From positions 1-43,635 of the forward strand of contig JAKLDU010000009.1 in assembly GCA_022703355.1 (NCBI GenBank): DNA of 43,635 bases, given 5' to 3'. The DNA is from Deltaproteobacteria bacterium. GTDB lineage: Bacteria; Desulfobacterota; Desulfomonilia; UBA1062. Positions 8,316 through 17,718 of this stretch are shown here, piece by piece. Each line of letters opens with the position of its first letter. Positions within the stretch are counted from its first letter, which is position 1. A model generated the notes under the pieces. That model was given only the letters and a program-made list of their open reading frames with translations. It was not told the origin of the DNA and did no database searches. Both the position numbers and the translations under genes were made by a program.

Positions 8316-8618
8316 TCAGGTGGATAACCCGATCATCTTCAAGGCCTCACCAACATCCAGCCAGGTGTGGACGGAATAGGTCAAGCCGGGAACTCCGAAG
8401 TAGGCCACGTACCTGTTCGTGATGTGCTCGAGCGCATCCGGCAATTTCGATCTCTCGCAGTCATACAAGGTGATGGTCTGAAGGCCCTCCCCTTTCGTGC
8501 TGCTTATGAATGGCCCTCTCATGGTGATGTATTTGGGCAATGACTTCTGTTCAACAAAACGATTGCCGACTTCCTTCGCACCTTCAGGTGGATAGGACAT
8601 CATGCCAATGATGATCAT
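8316..8618 (-). CDS. Small conserved protein, first gene of the three-gene cluster
   Basis: A 100-residue protein starting MIIIGMMSYPPEGAKEVG. A longer frame reaches back to 8675, but a textbook AAAGGAGGATC sits just before the ATG at 8618 and the paralogue at 7515-7823 starts at the same alignment point, so the shorter start is chosen. It is the nearest relative of the 7515-7823 product. There is no signal peptide or membrane segment. It heads the cluster, so the promoter should lie in the AT-rich DNA upstream. Confidence 0.82.
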   Translation of the reverse strand: MIIIGMMSYPPEGAKEVGNRFVEQKSLPKYITMRGPFISSTKGEGLQTITLYDCERSKLPDALEHITNRYVAYFGVPGLTYSVHTWLDVGEALKMIGLST

Positions 8619-8963
8619 GGGATCCTCCTTTGTTCTGGCAGGGTTCTCCGGGGCATTCACTGTGGACTGAACCAACAGGAAAAATTGATCGATTTCAGGT
8701 GGACACCACCCCCCCTCATGCCGGGACAGTTCGATGGTGCGCTTTCGGCAGGTGTCTCAAGGGTTATCAACCGGTTTAAATTGAATAATTTCATTGAATT
8801 TCATAACAGGATTAATAAAGGTACACGGGACCCAACAAATTATGATTAGAATAATTCTGTATTAGCAAGAATCAATAGCGCTTCGAATATTTTTTTCCGT
8901 GCAGGGGCATGCAGGGAGAATCCTGTGCCGCAGCCCACGCGCTGCCTTCGCTGAACACCTCAC

Positions 8964-9058
8964 CCGACAATCGTCACCACAGGGACCAGGCAGTGGCCTA
9001 AACGTCGATGCCTGCCCTGGTTTGCTGAATGAATCATCCGACAATCGTCGCCACAGGG
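8964..9058. repeat. Spaced 21-base direct repeat
   Basis: CCGACAATCGTCACCACAGGG at 8964-8984 recurs with one change (A to G at the 13th base) at 9038-9058, 74 bases apart. It lies between the small-gene cluster and the terminator of the FeS oxidoreductase operon. It could be a protein-binding pair or a local duplication; two copies are too few for a CRISPR. Confidence 0.6.
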
Positions 9059-9082
9059 CGGTAAGACACGATCCCGCAGAAC

Positions 9083-9122
9083 GATAAAAGAAAGGGAGGA
9101 GACAGAGCCTGCCTCCTCCCTT
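9083..9122 (-). terminator. Rho-independent terminator of the etf operon
   Basis: On the minus strand GGGAGGAG pairs with CTCCTCCC across an 11-base loop, followed by a T-rich run (TTTCTTTT). It sits about 35 bases after the stop of the FeS oxidoreductase gene. Confidence 0.85.
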
Positions 9123-9155
9123 GTGTTGCTCAGGGGGTATGAGTACTGACGGGCG

Positions 9156-11312
9156 CTACCCTGCGGCCTCCTGATCTCCCTCGCTGGCCTTCAGGTCGAT
9201 TCCCGCGGCCTTTGCGACCAGCTGGGCTATGTCGAACGCCTGGAGCTTCTCGGAAAGCTCGAGCTCCTTGATGCCGTCGGAGAGCATGGTGAAGCAGAAG
9301 GGGCAAGCGGTGCACACGGTCTTCGCCCCCGCCGCCTCGGCTTCCTTGGTGCGCTTCTGGTTGATCCTCGTGCCGAGGTCCTCTTCCATCCACATCCTGC
9401 CGCCGCCCGCGCCGCAGCAGAAGCTCTTGGCGTGGTTGCTGGCCATCTCCACCACCGCCCCGGAGTTCAGGGCCTTGAGGATGTTCCTGGGCTGGTCGTA
9501 GACCTTGTTGTACCTGCCGAGGTAGCAGGAGTCGTGGTAGGTCATGGTGCCCAGGTCCGCGACGGGCTCCTTGAGCGTGATCTTGCCGCTCTTGATGAGC
9601 GTGTCGAGGATCTCGGTGTAGTGGAACACCTCGAAATCGCCGCCGAGCTCCTTGTAGTCGTACTTGAGCGTGTTGTAGCCGTGCGGGCACATGGTGATGA
9701 TCTGCTTGACGCCGTAGGCCTTGAAGGTCTCGATGTTCGCCATGGCCAGCGCCTGGTAGATGTACTCGTTGCCGATCTTCTTGGCCGAGTCGCCGCAGCA
9801 GCCTTCCTCGGTGCCAAGGATGGCGAAGTCCACGCCCGCCAGCTGGAGCAGCTTGGCGATGGAGAGCGCCACCTTCTTGTTCAGGTCGTCGAAGGAGCCC
9901 GCGCACCCGACGTAGAACAGGTACTCGGCGCCGCCCTTCTCGGACATGAGCGGGATGTTGTGGCCCTTGGCCCAGTCCGCCCTCACGTGGGCGCCGATGC
10001 TCCACGGGTTGGAGTTGTTCTCCATGCCCTTGAACACGTCGAGCACCTCGGCGGGGAAGTCGGACTCCATCATGACCATGTAGCGCCTGAGGTCGATGAG
10101 CTTCGGGAACTGGGTTATGTAGCACGGGCACGCCTCGACGCAGGCCATGCAGGTGGTGCAGGCCCAGATGGTGTGCTTGTCGATGGTGTCGCCGATGAGC
10201 GCCGGCCCGGTGTATTCCTCGTCAGCCAGGATGCGGTAGTTGCCGTCCACGTCCATGGCGAACTTCGCCTTGGTCTCCATGTAGTTGCGGATGTCCTGTA
10301 TCACGTCCCTGGGCTTGAGCGGCTTGTCCGTGTTGAAGGCGGGGCACACCTCGACGCAGCGGCCGCAGCGTACGCACGCCTCGGAGTCGTACAGGTCTTT
10401 CCAGGAGTATTCCTCGAGCTTGTGGATGCCGAAGGTCTCGGCGTTCTCGAACATCTCGGGGGGCATGAACCTGATGGGCGCCGGGTTGTCGCTGGTGTTC
10501 CTCAGGAAGATGTTCACCGGGGTCAGGAAGATGTGCATGAGCTTCGAGTACGCGATGTACACGAAGAAGACCGCCGCGCCGATCACGTGGGTCCACCACA
10601 GCAGCATGTGGAGGCTCCTGAGCCCGCTCTCGTTCATCCACGAGAACGCGAGGCCCGCGATGCGGCCGATGGGTGACGTCCAGATGTAGGGGTGCATCGG
10701 GCTCGCCGGGTTCGCCTCGGTGGCCTGGATCCTCAAGCCCTCGACGATGAAGCCGGTCACGAGGATGGCCAGGATGAACCACAGGATGGTCTTGTCCTCG
10801 GGCTTCTCATCGAGCCAGACGGGCTTGATGACGTACCTGCGGTACAGGGCCATAAGAATGCCTATGATGGCCAGGAACCCGAACACGTCCGCGAACAGGG
10901 ACAGTCCGAGGTAGAACCCGTCCTTCATGAACCACCAGTGCCAGATGGGCCAGATGACGTCGGCCTGCAGGAAGACGACCGCCGTGGTGATGGTGAGGGC
11001 GATGAAGCCCCAGAGTATCAGGAAATGGAACGTGCCCTGGTAGGGCTCCCTGAGAATCTTCTTCTGGAGGAACACGTCCCACACGGCGTGCCAGAACCGC
11101 TCCCCCGGTTTGTCGAGCCTGTCGCTCTCGGAGCCCTGGGCAGCCCAGATGGCCTTGAGGCGGGTGAAGAAGCCGTTCGTCACGAGCCCGCGGAAAAGCA
11201 TGAGCAGAGCGCCAGCCACGATGAAATAGAGAACGACCTGCGCCGTCGGGAACCCGGGCCCCAGGATGTTCCAGAAAACCTCTCTCGAAATTTCTGCGCC
11301 TGAACCGTGCAT
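9156..11312 (-). CDS. Membrane-bound ETF:quinone-type FeS oxidoreductase (CCG domain family)
   Basis: A 718-residue membrane enzyme expected to take electrons from EtfAB and reduce menaquinone. The N-terminal ~280 residues hold several helices like the cytochrome b-type NarI/gamma subunit (FHFLILWGFIALTITTAVVF; WWTHVIGAAVFFVYIAYSKL). Two [4Fe-4S] ferredoxin motifs follow near residues 309 and 384 (CVRCGRCVEVCP, CTTCMACVEACP). Two CCG domains, as in heterodisulfide reductase HdrD, come next (CCG near 504 and 631). This architecture matches the DUF224/EMO proteins proposed for syntrophs. I chose the ATG at 11312 because GGGGGG lies just upstream; an ATG at 11330 has no ribosome site. Confidence 0.92.
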   Translation of the reverse strand: MHGSGAEISREVFWNILGPGFPTAQVVLYFIVAGALLMLFRGLVTNGFFTRLKAIWAAQGSESDRLDKPGERFWHAVWDVFLQKKILREPYQGTFHFLILWGFIALTITTAVVFLQADVIWPIWHWWFMKDGFYLGLSLFADVFGFLAIIGILMALYRRYVIKPVWLDEKPEDKTILWFILAILVTGFIVEGLRIQATEANPASPMHPYIWTSPIGRIAGLAFSWMNESGLRSLHMLLWWTHVIGAAVFFVYIAYSKLMHIFLTPVNIFLRNTSDNPAPIRFMPPEMFENAETFGIHKLEEYSWKDLYDSEACVRCGRCVEVCPAFNTDKPLKPRDVIQDIRNYMETKAKFAMDVDGNYRILADEEYTGPALIGDTIDKHTIWACTTCMACVEACPCYITQFPKLIDLRRYMVMMESDFPAEVLDVFKGMENNSNPWSIGAHVRADWAKGHNIPLMSEKGGAEYLFYVGCAGSFDDLNKKVALSIAKLLQLAGVDFAILGTEEGCCGDSAKKIGNEYIYQALAMANIETFKAYGVKQIITMCPHGYNTLKYDYKELGGDFEVFHYTEILDTLIKSGKITLKEPVADLGTMTYHDSCYLGRYNKVYDQPRNILKALNSGAVVEMASNHAKSFCCGAGGGRMWMEEDLGTRINQKRTKEAEAAGAKTVCTACPFCFTMLSDGIKELELSEKLQAFDIAQLVAKAAGIDLKASEGDQEAAG

Positions 11313-11337
11313 ACTACCCCCCTGGATCATTATTCAT

Positions 11338-11362
11338 CGGGGCGGGGTGTTGCCCCGCCCCG
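11338..11362 (-). promoter_or_regulatory. Perfect intercistronic hairpin between etfA and the FeS oxidoreductase gene
   Basis: CGGGGCGGGG and CCCCGCCCCG form a perfect 10-base-pair stem with a 5-base loop, without a U-run. It lies between the etfA stop and the next start codon. A likely role is RNA stabilisation or partial read-through, giving more soluble ETF than membrane enzyme. Confidence 0.55.
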
Positions 11363-11373
11363 CGTACTGCTGA

Positions 11374-12342
11374 TTATCCCTTCACCTTCTTGATCTCGTC
11401 GATCAGTGCGGGGACCACGTTGAAGAGGTCGTCGACCACGCCATAGTCGGCCTTCTGGAAGATCGGGGCCTCGGCGTCTTTGTTGATGGCGACGATGACC
11501 TTCGAGGTTCCCATGCCGGCGAGGTGCTGAATGGCGCCGGAAATGCCGCAGGCGATGTACAGGTTGGGGCTGACCGTTTTGCCGGTCTGGCCGACCTGGT
11601 AGGAGTGCCCTCTCCAGCCTGCGTCAACCGCGGCCCTGGAGGCGCCGGTGGTTGCGGTGGGTCCGAACAGCTTTGCAAGGTCTTCGAGCAGCTTGAAGTT
11701 CTCGGGGCCCTTCATGCCGCGGCCGCCGGAAACGATGATCTCGGCCTCAGTCTGGTCGGGCTCGTTGGTCTGCGCGAGTTCGATGCTCTTCACGACCGCC
11801 TTGATCTTGGAGGCGTCGAGGGAGACCGCAACCTTCTCCACGGCGCCGGCGCCGGCGATCTCTTTCACGGAGAAAGAGTTGGGGCGCACCGCGATGACCT
11901 GCGGGTCGGCCACTGCCTCGACCATGGCGTACGCCTTGCCTGCGTAGACCGGCCTCTTGGCAACGACCTTGTCCCCTGCCTTGGTCAGGTCGACCGAGTC
12001 GGAGATGGCGCCCACGCCGAGCCGTGCGGCCACTGCGGGGATGAAATCCTTGCCCTGCGCGGTGGCGCTGGCGAGGATGACGGAGGGGTTCACGGTCTTC
12101 GCGACCTGCGCGAAAGCCTGAACGTACGCCTCGGTCACGTAGTTCTCGAACTCGGGACCGTCGACGACGAAGATCTTGTCTGCGCCGAACTTCGCAAGCT
12201 GGGGTGCGAGCGCTTCCGCGCCTTTGCCGATGATGCACACCGCAACGTCGCCGCCCAGTTCCTTGGCCTTGCTTGCTACCTCAAAAGAGCCCTTCTTGAT
12301 CTCGCCCTTCTGGACTTCTGCATAAATGAGTGTTCCTGGCAT
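11374..12342 (-). CDS. etfA: Electron transfer flavoprotein alpha subunit
   Basis: A 322-residue cytoplasmic FAD-binding subunit of ETF, which collects electrons from acyl-CoA dehydrogenases. The C-terminal FAD domain is unmistakable: SRAAVDAGW, YQVGQTGKTVSPNLYIACGI, SGAIQHLAGM, and INKDAEAPIFQKADYGVVDD. The N-terminal alpha/beta domain and length are normal. It starts 16 bases after etfB ends. There is no ferredoxin extension, which argues for the plain housekeeping ETF that passes electrons to the membrane FeS enzyme next door rather than a bifurcating complex. Confidence 0.97.
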   Translation of the reverse strand: MPGTLIYAEVQKGEIKKGSFEVASKAKELGGDVAVCIIGKGAEALAPQLAKFGADKIFVVDGPEFENYVTEAYVQAFAQVAKTVNPSVILASATAQGKDFIPAVAARLGVGAISDSVDLTKAGDKVVAKRPVYAGKAYAMVEAVADPQVIAVRPNSFSVKEIAGAGAVEKVAVSLDASKIKAVVKSIELAQTNEPDQTEAEIIVSGGRGMKGPENFKLLEDLAKLFGPTATTGASRAAVDAGWRGHSYQVGQTGKTVSPNLYIACGISGAIQHLAGMGTSKVIVAINKDAEAPIFQKADYGVVDDLFNVVPALIDEIKKVKG

Positions 12343-12358
12343 CTCTCTTCCCTCCCTC

Positions 12359-13141
12359 TTAGACTATCTTCACATCTTCGTGGAGAATTCTGGCAAGTTC
12401 TTTCGCCTTTGCAGCCGCGTCGTCGCCTGCGATCTTCTTTCCAGCCTCGCGGGCCGGGGGCAGGGTCATCTCCTTGACGACCGTCTTCGGGCCGTCGGAC
12501 ACGCCGAGCGCTGCGGCCGTCTTCACGTCAACGGGCTTCTTCTTCGCCTTCATGATGCCGGGCAGGGATGCATAGCGGGGCTCGTTGAGACCCTTCTGCG
12601 CGGAGAACACTGCCGGGAGAGGAACCTCTACCACTGCCACGCCGCCCTCGACCTCTCTGGTCACGGTGGCCTTGCTCTTGTCAGCGGCTACGTCGAACTT
12701 GATGACCATGGTGATGGAGGGGATGCCGAGCATTTCGGCAACCATCACCGGGACCTGCGCGCTGTCATCGTCGATGGCCTGCTTGCCCATGAAGATGGCG
12801 TCGTACGCTTTTCCCGAGCCCTTGATCGCCGCTGCGAGGGCCGCTGCGGTCGCAAACGGGTCGGCCTTCTCCGCATAAGCGGCGTCCGCGATGTGGATCG
12901 CGGTGTCGGCGCCCATGGCGAGAGCGGTGCGGATCGCCTCGACAGCCCTGTCAGGCCCCAGGGATACAACCGTAACCTCGCCGGCCTTCAGCTCTTCCTT
13001 CTTCTTCAGGGCTTCTTCGACTGCGAACTCGTCGTAGGGATTCATGACCCACTTGATCCCGTCCTGTACGATACCGGCTCCCTGAATCTTGATCAAAGTT
13101 TCAGTGTCAGGTACCTGCTTAATGCAAACAACTGTATTCAC
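12359..13141 (-). CDS. etfB: Electron transfer flavoprotein beta subunit
   Basis: A 260-residue ETF subunit that binds AMP or, in bifurcating types, a second FAD. It has the family start (VVCIKQVPDTET), the NPYDEFAVEEALKKKE signature, and GKQAIDDDSAQVPVMVAEMLG in the recognition-loop area. An AGGAGGAT ribosome site precedes the ATG. It is 33 bases after the TetR gene and 16 before etfA, so all form one operon. Whether it bifurcates cannot be decided from sequence inspection alone. Confidence 0.97.
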   Translation of the reverse strand: MNTVVCIKQVPDTETLIKIQGAGIVQDGIKWVMNPYDEFAVEEALKKKEELKAGEVTVVSLGPDRAVEAIRTALAMGADTAIHIADAAYAEKADPFATAAALAAAIKGSGKAYDAIFMGKQAIDDDSAQVPVMVAEMLGIPSITMVIKFDVAADKSKATVTREVEGGVAVVEVPLPAVFSAQKGLNEPRYASLPGIMKAKKKPVDVKTAAALGVSDGPKTVVKEMTLPPAREAGKKIAGDDAAAKAKELARILHEDVKIV

Positions 13142-13174
13142 ATTATCCTCCTTCCTACATACTTTTATATTAGC

Positions 13175-13801
13175 CTAGAGGCCTGTTTCCTTATCCTTCG
13201 ATCCCCCTGCCCCCGTTCCGTTCTTCACGAACCCGGAGAGGAAGGAGTTTCCGACCATGGTTGCCACCTCGTGCACATCGAAGCGTTTCCTCCTTGCCGT
13301 CACGAGGTACGTGGACAGTTCGTCCAGGGATCCGAAGATCACGCGGGCGCAGATCTCGGGCTTGAGATCCACCCTGAACAGCCCCTGCTCCTGGCCCTGG
13401 GCCACGATGTCCGCGATGATGTTCAGATAGGCAAGGAAATGCTTGTTCTTGTATTCCCTCATAAACTTGTTCGACTGCCTGAGCTCGACCTGGATCACCT
13501 CGGCCAGGGCCCTGTCTGTTTCTATCATGGTGAGATGGTTGTCGCAAAAGGTAATTATCTTTTCTCGAGGGTCGGTGATGTTCTCGAGTCTGGATTTCAC
13601 GGTGGTGATGATCCTGTTCAGCTCCTCCTCGAAGAGGGAGATCAGGATATCGTCCTTGTTTTTGAAGTAAAGGTATATCGTCCCATCCGCCACATGCGCT
13701 TCTCTCGCAATCTCGGAGACCTTGGAGTTATAGAAACCTTCCATAGCAAATACATGCTTGGCGGCGTTCAATATCATCCGGTATTTTTCTTCGCCTCTCA
13801 T
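13175..13801 (-). CDS. TetR-family repressor heading the etf operon
   Basis: A 208-residue regulator. Residues 5-50 form a TetR helix-turn-helix (KVSEIAREAHVADGTIYLYFKNKDDILISLF); the rest is a helical ligand domain (FCDNHLTMIETDRALAEVIQVELRQS). As the first gene of the tetR-etfB-etfA-FeS run it most probably controls this operon, and by analogy with FadR/PsrA-type TetR proteins the ligand may be an acyl-CoA. That ligand is inferred from context, not from residues seen. A palindrome before the neighbouring acs gene is a candidate target. Confidence 0.92.
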   Translation of the reverse strand: MRGEEKYRMILNAAKHVFAMEGFYNSKVSEIAREAHVADGTIYLYFKNKDDILISLFEEELNRIITTVKSRLENITDPREKIITFCDNHLTMIETDRALAEVIQVELRQSNKFMREYKNKHFLAYLNIIADIVAQGQEQGLFRVDLKPEICARVIFGSLDELSTYLVTARRKRFDVHEVATMVGNSFLSGFVKNGTGAGGSKDKETGL

Positions 13802-13862
13802 TTGGTCCCTTCCCTACGATAAAAACCCACAATGATGCCGTATCGTCTCAGATAATGGTGGA

Positions 13863-13894
13863 GCGGGGACCCCGCCGGAGGGCGGAATCCCCGC
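13863..13894 (-). terminator. Large GC-rich hairpin after acs
   Basis: GCGGGGA (13863-13869) pairs with TCCCCGC (13888-13894), and an inner CCGCC/GGCGG pair extends the stem. It lies just past the acs stop. No T-run follows, so it may be a 3-prime end stabiliser or an inefficient terminator. Confidence 0.5.
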
Positions 13895-13907
13895 GGTTTC
13901 TAAAAAT

Positions 13908-15869
<1,962 letters not shown>

Positions 15870-15943
15870 GTAGTGCCTCCTAAAGAATAATTTGCTACGT
15901 ATCAGCTCTATATATCCAAAGACACAAGAGAGGTCAAGGAAAA

Positions 15944-15959
15944 ATGAATCATCATTCAT
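15944..15959. promoter_or_regulatory. Candidate TetR operator upstream of acs
   Basis: ATGAATCATCATTCAT is an ATGAAT/ATTCAT inverted repeat with a 4-base centre, 75 bases before the acs start in an otherwise short divergent region. The TGAAT...ATTCA arms resemble operators of FadR-type TetR regulators of fatty-acid genes. The binding protein is not shown by sequence. Confidence 0.45.
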
Positions 15960-15989
15960 AACTGCAGCGTCCCGCCCCTCCGGTTTTGC

Positions 15990-16017
15990 TTGTGGCGATC
16001 ACCCGATGTGCTATAAT
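15990..16017 (+). promoter_or_regulatory. Extended -10 promoter for the 16050 gene
   Basis: TTGTGG (15990-15995), a 16-base spacer, and a perfect TATAAT (16012-16017) preceded by TGC, which makes an extended -10. The start codon is about 32 bases further on, after GGGAGAG. Confidence 0.65.
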
Positions 16018-16049
16018 GCGGCAAAATTGCGGCTTCAGGGAGAGACTCG

Positions 16050-17333
16050 ATGAAAAAGCCCTTTTCTGTCATTATCTTATTGCTGCTGTTTCTGATCGCC
16101 TGCCCCGCCTTCGCGCTGGACGTGGCGGTTGACGTCAAGGGGCCCCAGGACCTGGTGTCCCTCAAGGACGGCCTCGCGAAGACCATCACCGCCCGCTGCC
16201 TCGCGAAGAACGTGGACGCCGGGGGCGCCGCCCTGAACGTGTCCCTCTTCCAGATGGGAAGCGTCATCTCCCTGGACGCCATCCTCTCTTCGAAGCCCCC
16301 GAAGGCTTTTCACCGTGACCTGAAGAGCGCCGACGAGCTCTCGGGCGCCATCGACGCCATGATAGCCGAGATTTTCACGCCTGCCCCGCCTGCGCAGCCG
16401 GCTCTGCCGGCACCCGTGCATGCCGCGCCCCCGGCGGCCGCCGCCCCTGCCAGCCAGACCAGGACGGAAGCCACGTTCCCCTTTGCCGGCACGTCCCTGA
16501 CCTTCCTCGGGGACACCCTCTTCGTGAGCAGCAGCGACACCCTCTACCGGGTGGTGGACGGGAAGGCGAACCCCTGGTGGAAGGCGCCGAACGGCGCCGG
16601 GATATGCAGGCTCTACGCTTACCGCGACTCCATCGTGGCCGTGGCCAGCCTCACCAGCACCCTGTTCACCTACCAGATCAAAGACGGCAAGACGGTGAAG
16701 AAATGGAACCGCTGCGTGGTCCCCTCGAAAGACGGCCTCATCTCGTCGCACGTATTCACGGACGAAAACCTCCCCGGCGGGGAAAACCTCTGGGCAAAAC
16801 CCGTGGCCGTCGACGGCAAGCCCCTTGTTTTCCCGGAAGGAACGGACATCCTCTCCACCGTGGCCGCGGACGTGCTCCCCGAAGGAGGGGATGAAGCCGT
16901 GGGCTTCGACAAGTTCAACCACGTCACCGTCCTCAGGGGCAAGGAGCCGCTCTGGTTCTCGGAAAGCAAGTTCAGCACCCTGCCCTTCTTTGTGCTGACC
17001 CGCAACGTCAACATGTCCGGGCGGGATTCCCGCAAGGGGATCAAGAAGAACCAGGAGATCCGGTACTATTTCATGCCGAGGATCCTGACGAAGGGCCGGG
17101 AGATCTTCACGATCGCCAACAAGGAAGGGTTCTCGGGGCTGTTCGGCAACGTGAAGATTTACGACGCGTCCCGGATAGCGGCGTTCACGCCCGAGAACGA
17201 CGGGTTCGCGGAAAAGGACCTGCTGGAGATAAAGAATAATTATTGCGTGGACATCGCCCTCGACAAAGGGGATGTCCTCGCACTGGTCGTGAAGAAATCA
17301 ACGAGCTCTTTACAGCGAATCGACCTTCAGTAA
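16050..17333 (+). CDS. Exported protein of unknown function, probable beta-propeller
   Basis: A 427-residue protein with a clear Sec signal (MKKPFSVIILLLLFLIACPAFA, cleavage near residue 22). An N-terminal domain to about residue 105 (VDVKGPQDLVSLKDGL) is followed by a Pro/Ala-rich linker, and then about 285 residues of repeated strands with turns such as GDTLFVSSSDTLYRVVDG and YRDSIVAVASLTSTLFTY. This suggests a WD/VCBS-like propeller. It was not recognised as a named family. It has its own promoter and is monocistronic. The GGGAGAG ribosome site and the signal peptide support the ATG at 16050. Confidence 0.82.
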   Translation: MKKPFSVIILLLLFLIACPAFALDVAVDVKGPQDLVSLKDGLAKTITARCLAKNVDAGGAALNVSLFQMGSVISLDAILSSKPPKAFHRDLKSADELSGAIDAMIAEIFTPAPPAQPALPAPVHAAPPAAAAPASQTRTEATFPFAGTSLTFLGDTLFVSSSDTLYRVVDGKANPWWKAPNGAGICRLYAYRDSIVAVASLTSTLFTYQIKDGKTVKKWNRCVVPSKDGLISSHVFTDENLPGGENLWAKPVAVDGKPLVFPEGTDILSTVAADVLPEGGDEAVGFDKFNHVTVLRGKEPLWFSESKFSTLPFFVLTRNVNMSGRDSRKGIKKNQEIRYYFMPRILTKGREIFTIANKEGFSGLFGNVKIYDASRIAAFTPENDGFAEKDLLEIKNNYCVDIALDKGDVLALVVKKSTSSLQRIDLQ

Positions 17334-17336
17334 CCC

Positions 17337-17543
17337 TCAGAACTGGAAGGGGCCCTTCTTCTTGGGGGTCTCTTCCTGCTTTTTGGTCTGCCGTTCGAGC
17401 TCGGCTATGAGCTCGTTGTCTTTCACCGTGAGGTCTCTGCTGAAATCGGGGCAGTGGATGCCAGCGCCCTTGTTGAATTTCTTCTTGCAGTCCGCTCTCC
17501 AGGCACAGATTGGGCATAACGATCTATCCATTGTCATACGCAT
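17337..17543 (-). CDS. Small Cys-rich protein
   Basis: A 68-residue protein with four cysteines in a C-x2-C-x5-C-x11-C arrangement (CPIC, RADCKKKF, GIHCPDFSRD at residues 10-31), probably binding Zn or an FeS cluster. The C-terminal half is charged and helical (NELIAELERQTKKQEETPKKKG). It ends 3 bases from the convergent secreted-protein gene. Two further in-frame ATGs lie within the first five codons, so the exact start is uncertain. No function is known to me. Confidence 0.7.
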   Translation of the reverse strand: MRMTMDRSLCPICAWRADCKKKFNKGAGIHCPDFSRDLTVKDNELIAELERQTKKQEETPKKKGPFQF

Positions 17544-17718
17544 CTCATAAAGTGGTTTCTTTTTTGTGTCAATGAGAAACAGGGGTTATCGGAAATTTTT
17601 GCCCGGCCCCGCCGGCGCCCCGGCACCCGGTATCCGCCCACCGATGAGCGGAGGTGTTGCCGCCGGTTTTTCAATTCCCTGGCTGCAGCCCGAAGAGCTT
17701 TGACTTCCCGCCCCCGGG

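Larger units (their letters stand above)
8619..9155. other. AT-rich intergenic region, promoter side of the small-gene cluster
   Basis: About 540 bases with no supported gene. Bases 8760-8895 are distinctly AT-rich and contain a near-duplicate, TTGAATAATTTCAT followed by TGAATTTCAT. On the minus strand TTGCTA then, after 18 bases, CATAAT (near 8842-8871) is a possible promoter for the gene starting at 8618. Bases 8964-9058 hold a spaced direct repeat and 9083-9122 a terminator, listed separately. Confidence 0.5.

Noticed and set aside
8964-9058. CRISPR array
   Set aside because: Only two repeats, one spacer of unusual length, no cas genes in the window.
9432-10676. A 414-residue plus-strand frame inside the FeS oxidoreductase gene
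   Set aside because: Same antisense-shadow composition; the minus-strand gene has full family motifs.
13078-13110. TTGATCAA inside etfB as a possible FNR site
   Set aside because: It lacks the 4-base centre of the FNR box and lies inside a coding region.
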